From Streptomyces lycii (lineage in GTDB: Bacteria > Actinomycetota > Actinomycetes > Streptomycetales > Streptomycetaceae): a stretch of DNA of 40,158 nt. The DNA lies in assembly GCF_009735685.1 (NCBI RefSeq), contig NZ_WHPN01000373.1:1-40158 (forward strand), read 5' to 3'. The translations under genes and the position numbers were made by a program. This document shows positions 16,330 to 24,249 of this stretch, one piece after another. The number at the start of each line of letters is the position of its first letter. Position 1 is the first letter of the stretch. The notes under the pieces were generated by a model. It had not been told where the DNA came from, searched no databases, and saw only the letters and a program-made list of their open reading frames with translations.

Positions 16330-18155
16330 GCGGGTTCTCCTGTTTCGTCGTGTACGGCGGGTGCTCCGGAAGAGACCCAGAAACGGATGCTCTCGATGAG
16401 CACCGCCAGTGCCAGCACCGCTGCGAGAGCGGTCAGCACCATGGTGAAACCTGTGTCGTGAGTGACGGCTGCGGCGGCCGTGACGACCAGCACCCGTCCC
16501 TCGTGCCCGCCGATCGCCCGCACCAGCGCCCTCGGGGGCGCGCCGGTGCCGCCGCGGATGCGGTACACCGTGTCGTAGTGATGGTAGGCGACGGCCGCTA
16601 CCAGCCCGAAAGCCGCCGGCAGGGCGCCGTTCACCTCCGAGCGGGCCGCCAGCACCAGGACGGTGCCGTACTCGGCGGCGCGGAACAGCGGCGGCACCAG
16701 CCAGTCCAGCGGGCCGCCGAGCGGGCGGGCGAGCGCGAGACCGGAGAACAGCGCGTAGCCGAGCGCCGCCAGGACGGGCCAGCCGCTGCCGTACGGGGTG
16801 AACGCCGCGACCGGGACCAGGAGCGCCGAGCCGAGCAGCGCTGCGGCGGGGGCACCGAACGACGCCGGGAGCCGCTTCGCGGGTCCGCGCAGGAGCCGGG
16901 CGGAGGCCTCGGCGAGCGGGCCCGGGCCGGCCAGCTCGGCGAGCGCCCGCTCGGCGCGCTCGGTGCGGGTCGCCCGCCGGGTGACGGAGCGGAGCAGCCG
17001 GCCCGCGGTGGTGTAGCAGGCGGCGAACGCACAGCCGATCAGCAGTGCGAGGAAGACCACGCGCGGAGTGGTGAGCGCGGTGAGCACGGCGATCATCGCC
17101 CAGCGCTCGCCGATGGGCAGCACGATCATGCGGCGCGCCCAGACCGTCCAGCCGACGCTGTCGAGCCGGTCGGAGAGGGCGGCGGTGGGGCTGGTGTTGG
17201 CGGTGGCGTCGTGGTTCGCCTCGTTGAAGGAGAAGTCCACGACGTGGCGGACGGTCTGCAGGACCATCGCGCCGAGCGCCAGCGCCCATACGTCGTCACC
17301 GCCGCCGCTGCCCATGCCGCCGGCGTTGGCCGCGCCGAGCGCGAGGCCCGCGTAGAACGCGTACTCCTTGGCACGGTCGAAGGTGGCGTCCAGCCAGGCG
17401 CCCATCGTCGAGTACTGGAGCGAGTAGCGCGCGAGCTGCCCGTCGGTGCAGTCGAGGACGAAGGACGCCAGGAGCAGCACACCGGCGGCGACGAAGCCGG
17501 GCCGGGTGCCGGTCGCCGCGCAGGCCGCCGCGATCAGCGCGGTGACCAGGGACGCGGTGGTGACCTGGTTGGGGGTGAGGCCGCGCCGGGCGCACCAGCG
17601 GGCGAGGTAGCGGCTGTACGGGCTGACGCAGTAGGTGGTGAAGAAGCCGTCCCGGGCCTTCACGGCGCTCCGCAGCCGGACCTGCTCGTCGTCGACCGCG
17701 GCGACGGCCGCGAGGGACGCGTCACGCTCGGCCGGGCCGGCGGCCACGGCGGCGACGAGCACCCCGAGGTCGGGGCGCTGGACCGGTTCACCCGCCGCCG
17801 TCATGGCGTCGGCGACGGCGTCCGGCAGGCTCTTCGGCGGGTGCGGCGCCCCGGTCGCGGCCGGGAGCGCGGCGAGCAGGGCCGGCCGGGCCTCCGGCTG
17901 GGCGGTGACGGCTCCCGGCACCGCAGCGGCGGGGAAGCGGGGGTCGGTCAGGGCCAGCCGCAGGGCGTGCCGGTGGGCGACGAGCCGCGGATCGACCAGG
18001 GCGACCCGTTCCCCCGCGGGGAGGCCGGCGATCCGTGCGGTGAGGTCGTCTTCCGCGGCGGTGTCCGGGGTGTGCACGGTGAAGCCGAGCGACCGCAGGT
18101 CGCCTTCGAGCTGCGACCCGGCGACCGGCGGACCGGTGAGGATTGCGGTCGGCAG
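16326..18155 (-). CDS. DUF5941-type CDP-alcohol phosphatidyltransferase fusion
   Basis: A three-part membrane protein. Residues 1-160 form a soluble Rossmann-like domain (AILTGPPVAG, then VALVDPRL). A CDP-alcohol phosphotransferase domain follows with a complete motif: D235, D238, G239, A242-R243, G252, D256, D260. The C-terminal half is a multi-TM region of the DUF5941 type. The first clear start is GTG 18077, but coding sequence with normal codon bias continues upstream to a TGA. The only site with a good ribosome-binding sequence there is CTG 18155, with AAGGAG 9 nt upstream, giving 609 residues. I use that start tentatively; from 18077 it would be 583 residues. First gene of the operon, coupled to the nucleotidyltransferase by ATGA, reminiscent of the archaeal fused cytidylyltransferase/phosphotransferase for di-inositol phosphate. 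Confidence 0.88.
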   Translation of the reverse strand: MPTAILTGPPVAGSQLEGDLRSLGFTVHTPDTAAEDDLTARIAGLPAGERVALVDPRLVAHRHALRLALTDPRFPAAAVPGAVTAQPEARPALLAALPAATGAPHPPKSLPDAVADAMTAAGEPVQRPDLGVLVAAVAAGPAERDASLAAVAAVDDEQVRLRSAVKARDGFFTTYCVSPYSRYLARWCARRGLTPNQVTTASLVTALIAAACAATGTRPGFVAAGVLLLASFVLDCTDGQLARYSLQYSTMGAWLDATFDRAKEYAFYAGLALGAANAGGMGSGGGDDVWALALGAMVLQTVRHVVDFSFNEANHDATANTSPTAALSDRLDSVGWTVWARRMIVLPIGERWAMIAVLTALTTPRVVFLALLIGCAFAACYTTAGRLLRSVTRRATRTERAERALAELAGPGPLAEASARLLRGPAKRLPASFGAPAAALLGSALLVPVAAFTPYGSGWPVLAALGYALFSGLALARPLGGPLDWLVPPLFRAAEYGTVLVLAARSEVNGALPAAFGLVAAVAYHHYDTVYRIRGGTGAPPRALVRAIGGHEGRVLVVTAAAAVTHDTGFTMVLTALAAVLALAVLIESIRFWVSSGAPAVHDETGEPA

Positions 18156-18597
18156 ACGAACTCACTCCTTGGCAGCTGACGTGGCCGCGCCGGGGCGGGG
18201 ACGCGTCCTGGCAGCGGTCGTGACACGCCCCGGCTCCGGCCGGGCGGCGGCACGTCGGCAGAGGCTATCGGATCCCCGGAAGCGGGCGTTCATCGCCCGT
18301 TCACCACCGGATAAGGACGGGTACGGGGAGGGACGGCCGCAGGGGGTCCGTGGTGATCATCATGCGGGATACCCGGCCGTCGGCCCAAACCCCTGCTCCG
18401 GAGCCCCGGCGCGGAGGCCCTCGGCTCCGGCTCCGCGACGTCCCCGCGAACGTCCCCGCGGAATGGCGAATGTGCAGGTCAGAGCACATGACAACGGTGT
18501 TCAGTGCCGTGTTTGCGGATACCCCGGACCCGTAGTTCACTGTCACCGCGGCCGGGTCCCGCCGGTGCGCGCCGAGGACGAGGTGGAGGCGGCAGCC
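18156..18597. other. Divergent intergenic region between the phosphotransferase operon and the CDF gene
   Basis: This 442-bp stretch holds both promoters. On the minus strand TAGCCT (18262-18267) is a possible -10 for the operon, about 100 nt before the CTG start. A 6-bp hairpin (CGGGCG-TTCAT-CGCCCG, 18283-18299) lies beyond it. Near the CDF gene is an inverted repeat at 18470-18489. No gene is supported; the long open frames crossing it are shadows. Confidence 0.5.
18470..18489. promoter_or_regulatory. Candidate operator upstream of the CDF exporter
   Basis: Perfect inverted repeat ATGTGC-N8-GCACAT, about 110 bp before the CDF start and in a locally AT-richer segment. The geometry fits a dimeric repressor such as an ArsR- or TetR-type protein, but none is encoded next to it. 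Confidence 0.4.
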
Positions 18598-19539
18598 ATG
18601 GGGGCAGGGCACGGTCACGGCCATTCGCACGGCTCGCCGCCCGGGGGCGGTACCGCCGCCGCGGCGCACCGCGGGCGGCTGCGGATCGCGCTCGGCCTGA
18701 CCCTGACGGTGCTGGTCTCCCAGGCGGTCGGCGGCATCCTCACCGGTTCGCTCGCGCTGCTGACCGACGCGGGCCACATGGCCACGGACGCCGTCGGCAT
18801 CTCGATGGCGCTGCTGGCCATCCACTTCGCCAACCGCCCCTCCGGCGTACAGCGCACCTTCGGCTTCGCCCGGGCCGAGATCCTGGCCGCGCTGGCGAAC
18901 TGCCTGCTGCTGTTCGGCGTCGGCGGCTTCGTGCTGTACGAGGCCGTGCGGCGGCTGATCTCGCCGCCCGAGGTGGAGGCCGGGGCGGCTGTGGCGTTCG
19001 GCGCGCTCGGACTGGTGGCCAACACCGTCTCGCTGCTGCTGCTGATGCGCGGGCAGCGGGAGAGCCTCAACGTCCGGGGCGCGTTCCTGGAGGTGATGGC
19101 CGACACGCTCGGCTCGCTGGCGGTGATCGTCTCGGCCGCGGTGATCGTGCTCACGGGCTGGCAGCGCGCCGACCCGGCGGCCTCGCTGCTGATCGGGCTC
19201 ATGATCGTGCCGCGGGCGTGGAAGCTGCTGCGGGAGGCGCTGGAGGTCCTGCTGGAGGCGGCACCGCGGGACGTCGACATGGAGTCCGTGCGGTCGCACA
19301 TCCTGGCGCTGAACGGCGTCGAGGGCGTGCACGACCTGCATGTGTGGACCATCACCTCGGGGCTGCCCGTGCTCTCCGCGCACGTGGTGGTCAGCCAGGA
19401 GCTCTTCGACACCCTCGGTCACGAGAAGCTGCTGCACGAGCTGCAGGGCTGCCTCGGCCGGCATTTCGACGTCGAGCACTGCACCTTCCAGCTGGAGCCC
19501 GGCGGTCACGCGGAGCACGAGCTGGGGCTCTGCCACTGA
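18598..19539 (+). CDS. Cation diffusion facilitator (CDF) metal exporter, CzcD/ZitB-like
   Basis: A 313-residue proton/metal antiporter exporting Zn and perhaps Co or other divalent ions. The start has a His-rich tail, HGHGHSHG (5-12). Six TM helices follow. The transport-site motif in TM2 is LLTDAGHMATD (D57, H60, D64). In TM5 FLEVMADTLGS carries the second acidic pair. The cytoplasmic C-terminal domain has VHDLHVWTITSG and ends in a His-containing stretch. ATG 18598 has GGAGG 8 nt upstream; the frame is open further upstream but lacks conserved sequence. Stand-alone gene, divergent from the phosphotransferase operon. Confidence 0.93.
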   Translation: MGAGHGHGHSHGSPPGGGTAAAAHRGRLRIALGLTLTVLVSQAVGGILTGSLALLTDAGHMATDAVGISMALLAIHFANRPSGVQRTFGFARAEILAALANCLLLFGVGGFVLYEAVRRLISPPEVEAGAAVAFGALGLVANTVSLLLLMRGQRESLNVRGAFLEVMADTLGSLAVIVSAAVIVLTGWQRADPAASLLIGLMIVPRAWKLLREALEVLLEAAPRDVDMESVRSHILALNGVEGVHDLHVWTITSGLPVLSAHVVVSQELFDTLGHEKLLHELQGCLGRHFDVEHCTFQLEPGGHAEHELGLCH

Positions 19540-19614
19540 CGGCGCATCCCGCCACCGGCGGACCGACAACCTCCGCATTGCCGGTCCAACAGCCCTATAA
19601 GCATTCCATTCGGG

Positions 19615-19626
19615 TGTACGAGTACA
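19615..19626. promoter_or_regulatory. Inverted repeat upstream of idi
   Basis: TGTAC-GA-GTACA, 70 bp before the idi start, in the locally AT-rich 19595-19630 segment that also contains CCCTATAAG (a possible -10). Possible operator; not matched to a known regulator. Confidence 0.3.
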
Positions 19627-19695
19627 GAGGTGTCCAAGCCGGATGCCCGCTCCGTGCGGCAGACTGGTCGGCCGAAGCCCAACCGAAGGATGGTC

Positions 19696-20322
19696 ATGCC
19701 GATCACACCAGCCAGCACGGCGGACACCCCCGACCTCTCCGCCGCGGGGGGCGGCCGGACGGCGCCCGAGGGCGCCGCGGAGCCGGTCATGCTCGAACTG
19801 GTCGACGAGAACGGCACCACGATCGGCACCGCGGAGAAGCAGTCCGTGCATCTGCCGCCCGGCCGGCTGCACCGCGCGTTCTCGGTCTTCCTCTTCGACG
19901 CCGCCGGCCGGCTGCTGCTCCAGCGGCGGGCACTGGGGAAGTACCACTCCCCCGGTGTCTGGTCGAACACCTGTTGCGGTCATCCGTATCCGGACGAGTC
20001 GCCGTTCGCCGCGGCGGCCCGGCGCACCTCCGAGGAGCTGGGCGCCTCCCCGTCGCTGCTGTGCGAGGCGGGCACGGTCCGCTACAACCACCCCGATCCG
20101 GCGTCCGGGCTGGTGGAGCAGGAGTACAACCATCTGTTCGTGGGGCTGGTGCAGGCGGAGCTGCGGCCGGATCCGGACGAGGTCGGCGAGACGGCGTTCG
20201 TGACGGCCGGGGAGCTGGAGCGACGGCGGGAGGAGGGCCGGTTCTCGGTGTGGTTCACCACCGTTCTGGACGCCGCCCGCCCCGCCGTACGCGAACTGAC
20301 GGGGCCGGCGGCGGGCTGGTAG
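19696..20322 (+). CDS. idi: Isopentenyl-diphosphate delta-isomerase type I
   Basis: Interconverts IPP and DMAPP, balancing the precursors for all isoprenoids, including the hopanoids made by the operon at the left end. The 208-residue Nudix-fold protein has the catalytic Cys in NTCCGHP (C94, equivalent to C67 of the E. coli enzyme), the Nudix-like RRTSEELG segment, and the paired acids EQEYNHLF (E141, E143) of the catalytic/metal site. GVWSNTCCGHP and the terminal FSVWFTTVL are typical. ATG 19696 has AAGGA 6-7 nt upstream; the frame is open to 19630, but those residues do not look conserved. It converges with the next gene, 6 bp between stops. Confidence 0.95.
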   Translation: MPITPASTADTPDLSAAGGGRTAPEGAAEPVMLELVDENGTTIGTAEKQSVHLPPGRLHRAFSVFLFDAAGRLLLQRRALGKYHSPGVWSNTCCGHPYPDESPFAAAARRTSEELGASPSLLCEAGTVRYNHPDPASGLVEQEYNHLFVGLVQAELRPDPDEVGETAFVTAGELERRREEGRFSVWFTTVLDAARPAVRELTGPAAGW

Positions 20323-20328
20323 CGGGCC

Positions 20329-20916
20329 TCAGCCGGGAGCCGCGGGGCCGCGCGGTCCGAAGGGCAGCGCGGCCCAGACGACCTTGCCGCCGCTCGCGGT
20401 GTGCTGGACGTCGCAGCTGCCGCCGGCCTCCCGCGTGACCGACTTCACCAGCAGGAGGCCCCGGCCGCCGGTGTTCTCCTCGTCGGTCACCAGCGCCTTC
20501 GGCCGGTAGGGGTGGCCGTCCTCGACGGCCACCCGCACCCAGCCGGCGCCGACCGAGACCTCCACCCCGATCTCCGGCGAGAGCAGCGCGGCGTGCTTGA
20601 CCGCGTTGGTGACCAGTTCCGAGACGATCAGCAGCAGCCCGTGGAGGGTGTCCTCGTCGAGCGGCACCCCGCGGCGGGCCAGCAGGTCCCGCACGCCGTG
20701 CCGGGCCTGCGGGACGGAGGACTCCAGGGCGGGCGCGGTGAAGCGCCAGACTCCCTCGCAGAGGGGCGGGGCGGGGACCGCGGGCGGGGCGGGCACCCCG
20801 GCCGGGCCGCCGTTGCCGGTGTCCGGGTACGGCGGCGGAGCCACCGGCCCGTCCGTGACCGGCCTGCCGCCGGCCGTCGTCACCGGGTCTGGCGGGACAC
20901 TCCCGCGGATCTCCAT
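20329..20916 (-). CDS. RsbW/SpoIIAB-like ATP-binding protein (HATPase_c_2)
   Basis: A 195-residue histidine-kinase-like ATPase of the kind abundant in Streptomyces, related to anti-sigma kinases. The Bergerat fold shows an N-box SELVTNAVKHA (E100, N104), a G1 box VAVEDGHP (D133) and a G2 box GGRGLLLVKSV (150-160). The first 50 residues are Pro/Gly/Ala-rich linker. I use ATG 20916; the frame extends to GTG 20955, and neither has a strong ribosome site. No sigma factor or anti-anti-sigma gene is adjacent, so its partner is unknown; the nearest gene is divergent. Confidence 0.87.
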   Translation of the reverse strand: MEIRGSVPPDPVTTAGGRPVTDGPVAPPPYPDTGNGGPAGVPAPPAVPAPPLCEGVWRFTAPALESSVPQARHGVRDLLARRGVPLDEDTLHGLLLIVSELVTNAVKHAALLSPEIGVEVSVGAGWVRVAVEDGHPYRPKALVTDEENTGGRGLLLVKSVTREAGGSCDVQHTASGGKVVWAALPFGPRGPAAPG

Positions 20917-21155
20917 GCGCCGGCACCCACTCTCGACATTCGGCGCGACGACCACCGCTCTGTGGTCGCACCGGTGCCCCGGTGCGGCGGTTCGATCCGC
21001 GCTTCAGGACGAGTGTCGGGGAATGTACGGGTCCATCCCGACCGACTGGCCACAAGTGACCAGCTATCGACAGTTCTCGACTAATTCCGTCCGGGGACTG
21101 TGACGGTGCGATCACACTGAGATACCTGGTTGTACGTTCAAGAAACCTCTCCGGA

Positions 21156-21161
21156 TAGCAT
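21156..21161 (+). promoter_or_regulatory. Candidate -10 element of a leaderless crotonase transcript
   Basis: TAGCAT followed by 7 nt and then ATG. This fits the TANNNT-N6/7-ATG pattern known for leaderless actinobacterial genes, and there is no ribosome site. Confidence 0.5.
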
Positions 21162-21168
21162 CCGCGCC

Positions 21169-22056
21169 ATGGTGCTCCCCTCCGCCGACGGCTCCGCCGA
21201 GTCCGCAGCCCCCGCCGGCGTCCCCGTCGGCACGTCCGCCGGAACAGCCGCCTCCGCGCACGGCCCCGCCGGTCCGGACGACGGCTCCCCCGGCAGCGTG
21301 CTGTGCCGGGTGGCCGAGGGCGTCGCGACGCTCACCCTGCACCGCCCGGCCAAGCGCAACGCCATGACCGCGGCCATGTGGCGGCGGCTGCCGGAACTGC
21401 TGGAGCGGCTGGCGGCCGACCCGGCCGTACGGGTCGTGCTGCTGACCGGTTCCGGCGGCACGTTCTGCGCGGGGGCGGACATCGGCGAGCTGGGAGCCCG
21501 GCTGGGCGACGGCGACGGCGGGCCGGGCGGGCCGCAGAGCCTCGCGGTGGCCGCGGAGGAGGCGCTCGCCGCCTTCCCCAAGCCCACGCTGGCCGTGATC
21601 CGCGGCTACTGCGTGGGCGGCGGCTGCCAGCTCGCCGCCGCCTGCGACCTGCGGTTCGCCGCCGAGGGCTCCTCCTTCGGGATCACCCCCGCCAGGCTCG
21701 GCATCGTCTATCCGCAGGGCTCGACCCGCCGGCTCACCTCGCTCGTCGGCCCGGCCACCGCCAAGTACCTGCTGTTCTCCGCGGAACTGATCGGCGCCGA
21801 ACGGGCCCTGCGCACCGGTCTGATCGACGAACTGCTGCCCGGCGGGGAACTCGACGGGCGGGTGGCCGAGTTCGCCCGCGTGCTGGCCTCCCGGTCACTG
21901 CTCACCCAGAGGGCCGCCAAGGAGTTCGCGGACGGCACCGCGGCCCCGGACCGGGCGGCCCACTGGGCGGAGCAGGCACGCACCGGCGGCGACACCGCCG
22001 AGGGTGTCACCGCTTTTCTGGAGCGCCGCGCGCCGCGCTTCACCTGGTCGGGCTGA
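21169..22056 (+). CDS. Crotonase-superfamily protein without the hydratase glutamates
   Basis: A 295-residue protein with the crotonase fold: oxyanion-hole segments FCAGADIGEL (A101-D104) and GYCVGGGCQLAAACDLRF (149-163). It will usually be annotated enoyl-CoA hydratase/isomerase. However, the two catalytic glutamates of hydratases are not conserved: the residue after GGGC is Gln154 instead of Glu, and the FGxPE position is Pro174. A different CoA-ester reaction (isomerase, decarboxylase or hydrolase) is more likely. About 40 low-complexity residues precede the fold. ATG 21169 is preceded by TAGCAT, 7 nt before it, which fits a leaderless transcript. Divergent from the ATP-binding protein gene. 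Confidence 0.88.
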   Translation: MVLPSADGSAESAAPAGVPVGTSAGTAASAHGPAGPDDGSPGSVLCRVAEGVATLTLHRPAKRNAMTAAMWRRLPELLERLAADPAVRVVLLTGSGGTFCAGADIGELGARLGDGDGGPGGPQSLAVAAEEALAAFPKPTLAVIRGYCVGGGCQLAAACDLRFAAEGSSFGITPARLGIVYPQGSTRRLTSLVGPATAKYLLFSAELIGAERALRTGLIDELLPGGELDGRVAEFARVLASRSLLTQRAAKEFADGTAAPDRAAHWAEQARTGGDTAEGVTAFLERRAPRFTWSG

Positions 22057-22218
22057 CCGGCGCGGGAAGGGCCCCACCCCGGTCACCGCACCGCTCACGC
22101 CGGCCGTCCCCCGGCAGCGTCCGGGGACGGCCGCGGCCGGGAACGCCTCCGCCCGGCGACCGGTCCGCGCCGCCGCCGTACGAGCCGCCCCGCCGGCCGT
22201 CCCGCGAACCGCCCCGCG

Positions 22219-22857
22219 TCACTGCCCGAGGACGGCCTCGCGCCGGTCGCGCAGCGCCGCCAGGACCTCCGGGGGCGCGGTCCGGGGTGAGCCCGCGTCG
22301 TAGGGCGGGCGGGGGTCGTATTCGATGCCGAGCTGGATCGACCGGGCCACGGTGTCCCCCGCGATCCGGCCGGCCAGCATCAGCGCCATGTCGATCCCGG
22401 CGGACACCCCGGCCGCCGTGACGTACTTCCCGTCGGTGACGTGCCGTTCGCTCACCGGCCGGGCGCCGTGTTCCGCGAGCCGTTCCAAGGCACCCCAGTG
22501 CGTGGTGGCGCGGCGGCCCTCGAGCAGCCCGGCCGCGGCGAGCACCAGCGAACCCGTGCAGACGCTGGTCGTCCAGTCGGTGCGGGTGTCCGCCTCGCGG
22601 AGCCACTCGTGCACGGGGCCGTCCTCCATCAGGGCGTTCTGCCCGGGACCACCCGGTACGAGCACCAGGTCCGGGTGCGGCACCTCGTGGAGCGCCGCGT
22701 CCGCGACCAGGGCGAGACTGCCGCGGTCGCCCCGCACGGGGCCGGGGCGCTCGGCGACGAAGACGACCTCGGCGCCGGGGAGCCGGGACAGCACCTCGTA
22801 GGGGCCGACGGCGTCCAGGGTGGTGAGGCGGTCGAAGAGCAGGACGGCTGTCTGCAC
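22219..22857 (-). CDS. DJ-1/PfpI family protein (isonitrile hydratase-like)
   Basis: A 212-residue class I glutamine-amidotransferase-like protein. The nucleophile elbow is TSVCTGSLVLAAAGLL with Cys100, preceded by LVLVPGGPGQNAL. The acidic residue of the active site lies in the first strand (LFDRLTTLDAVGPYEVL). GRRATTHWGALERL and AGVSAGIDMALML are typical of the isonitrile-hydratase/GATase1_PfpI-2 group. The ATG lies 155 bp downstream of the GlxA-type gene on the same strand. Its sequence strongly resembles the N-terminal half of that neighbour, so the two may derive from a duplication. The exact substrate is unknown. Confidence 0.92.
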   Translation of the reverse strand: MQTAVLLFDRLTTLDAVGPYEVLSRLPGAEVVFVAERPGPVRGDRGSLALVADAALHEVPHPDLVLVPGGPGQNALMEDGPVHEWLREADTRTDWTTSVCTGSLVLAAAGLLEGRRATTHWGALERLAEHGARPVSERHVTDGKYVTAAGVSAGIDMALMLAGRIAGDTVARSIQLGIEYDPRPPYDAGSPRTAPPEVLAALRDRREAVLGQ

Positions 22858-22886
22858 GGGTGGTTCCTTCCGGTGGATGGAGGGAT

Positions 22887-22923
22887 GGAGGGAGGGAGGG
22901 AGGGAGAGGGGAGGGGAGGGAGG
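22887..22923 (+). repeat. 37-nt uninterrupted purine run of GGGA repeats
   Basis: Tandem GGGA and GGGGA units, continuing with single T interruptions to about 22941. There are at least eight G-runs of three or more, so the plus strand can form G-quadruplexes. It sits 30-80 bp upstream of the PfpI-family start. Confidence 0.85.
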
Positions 22924-22953
22924 TAGGGGAGGAGGTGAAGGGCGCCGGGCGGG

Positions 22954-22976
22954 AGAGGTCGTCCCGCCGGGCGGGA
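22954..22976 (-). terminator. Possible terminator hairpin after the GlxA-type gene
   Basis: GGCGGGA and TCCCGCC pair around a 7-nt loop; TCCCGCC can alternatively pair with the overlapping GGCGGGA on its right. It lies about 40 bp past the stop at 23013, without a U-tract. Confidence 0.4.
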
Positions 22977-23012
22977 GGGGGGACTGCGCGTGCGGGCGGG
23001 CCGGGAAGGCGC

Positions 23013-24140
23013 TCAGCCCCCGCTCACGGGAGCCGGAACCGGATCCGGTGCGTGGGCCGGTGCCTGGGCCCGGACCTGTGCCGCAGCCCCGGCCGGAACG
23101 GCTGTCGGGGCGGCCGGGCGGAAGCGGCGGCGGTACTCGGCCGGCGAGCAGGCGAGCGCGCGGACGAAGGCGCGGCGCATGGCCTCCGGGGTGCCGTAGC
23201 CGCAGGCCCGCGCGACCTCCTCGACGCCCCGCACCGTGTCCTCCAGCATCCGCCGGGCGGCCTCCAGGCGGACCTGGTCCACGTACCGGCCGGGCGGCAC
23301 CCCGACCTCGTCGCGGAAGGCGCGGGCGAAGTGGCGCGGGGACAGCCCCGCGTGGCGGGCCAGGGTCTCGACGGAGAGATCGGCCCGCGGGTTCTCGGCG
23401 ATACGGCGCTGCACCTCGCGCAGCGGGTCGCGCTCGGCGGTCTGCGCGGCCAACTGGGCGCTGAACTGCGTCTGGTTGCCCGGCCGGCGCAGAAAGACCA
23501 CCAGGTGCCGGGCGACGGTCAGCGCGACGTCCCGGCCGCAGTCCTCCTCGACCAGCGCCAGCGCCAGATCGATGCCCGCGGTGACACCGGCCGAGGTGGC
23601 GACGTCACCGTCCCGGACGAAGATCGGTGCCGGGTCGACGTCCACCTCCGGGAAGCGCCGGGCGAGCGTGTCGCACATGCTCCAGTGGGTCGTCGCGCGG
23701 CGCCCGTCGAGCAGGCCGGCCTCGGCGAGCAGGAACGCCCCGGTGCACACCGACACCACGCGCCGGGCGCGCGGCCCGGTCCGCCGCAGCCGGTCGACCA
23801 GGCGCGGGTCGGGCGTGCGGGTACCGGGACCGCCGGGCACGAGCAGGGTGTCCGGTGCCGCCCCGCCGGTGCCCGCCCCGCCCGTGCCCGCCCCGCCGGT
23901 AACCGCCCCGTCCGTGACCGTCCCGCCCGTGCCCGCCTCGTCGGCGAACGCCTCGTCCGGCACGATGCGCAGTCCGCTGCTCGTGGTCACGGGGGCTCCG
24001 TCGAGCGAGGCCGTGCGGACCCGGTACGCGCCGGGGCCGCCGCACACCCGGGCCGCGCCGGTGAAGACCTCCAGCGGGCCGGTGACATCGAGGCTCTGGA
24101 CGCCGTCGAAGAGGACGACCAGCACGGTGGGGTGCGTCAT
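23013..24140 (-). CDS. GlxA family transcriptional regulator (DJ-1/PfpI domain + AraC HTH)
   Basis: A 375-residue regulator. Residues 1-200 form a DJ-1/PfpI domain (LVVLFDGVQSLDVTGPLEVF, VSVCTGAFLLAEAGLL with C132) likely to sense a ligand. Residues about 225-330 are an AraC-type double helix-turn-helix (LSVETLARHAGLSPRHFARAF and VEEVARACGYGTPEAMRRAF). A Gly/Thr/Ala-rich insert of about 25 residues (70-95) interrupts the first domain. The tail after about 335 is Pro/Ala/Val-rich. The start is ATG 24140, with GAAGGG close upstream, or ATG 24149. It probably controls the downstream PfpI-family gene on the same strand or the divergent SCO6745-family gene. Confidence 0.92.
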   Translation of the reverse strand: MTHPTVLVVLFDGVQSLDVTGPLEVFTGAARVCGGPGAYRVRTASLDGAPVTTSSGLRIVPDEAFADEAGTGGTVTDGAVTGGAGTGGAGTGGAAPDTLLVPGGPGTRTPDPRLVDRLRRTGPRARRVVSVCTGAFLLAEAGLLDGRRATTHWSMCDTLARRFPEVDVDPAPIFVRDGDVATSAGVTAGIDLALALVEEDCGRDVALTVARHLVVFLRRPGNQTQFSAQLAAQTAERDPLREVQRRIAENPRADLSVETLARHAGLSPRHFARAFRDEVGVPPGRYVDQVRLEAARRMLEDTVRGVEEVARACGYGTPEAMRRAFVRALACSPAEYRRRFRPAAPTAVPAGAAAQVRAQAPAHAPDPVPAPVSGG

Positions 24141-24249
24141 GCCCTTCATCGTCGCGCCCCGCCCCGGCGGCAGCAATGACGCGTTCCCCACCTTTCCTGC
24201 CGTACGGAGACGGGCTTCACGCGTACGGGCCCGCCGCGGCCGTGCCGCC

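Noticed and set aside
17635..18597. N-terminal extension of the CDF exporter, including a CxxC-containing stretch
   Set aside because: It runs over the divergent phosphotransferase gene and the operator-like repeats; ATG 18598 with GGAGG is the normal family start.
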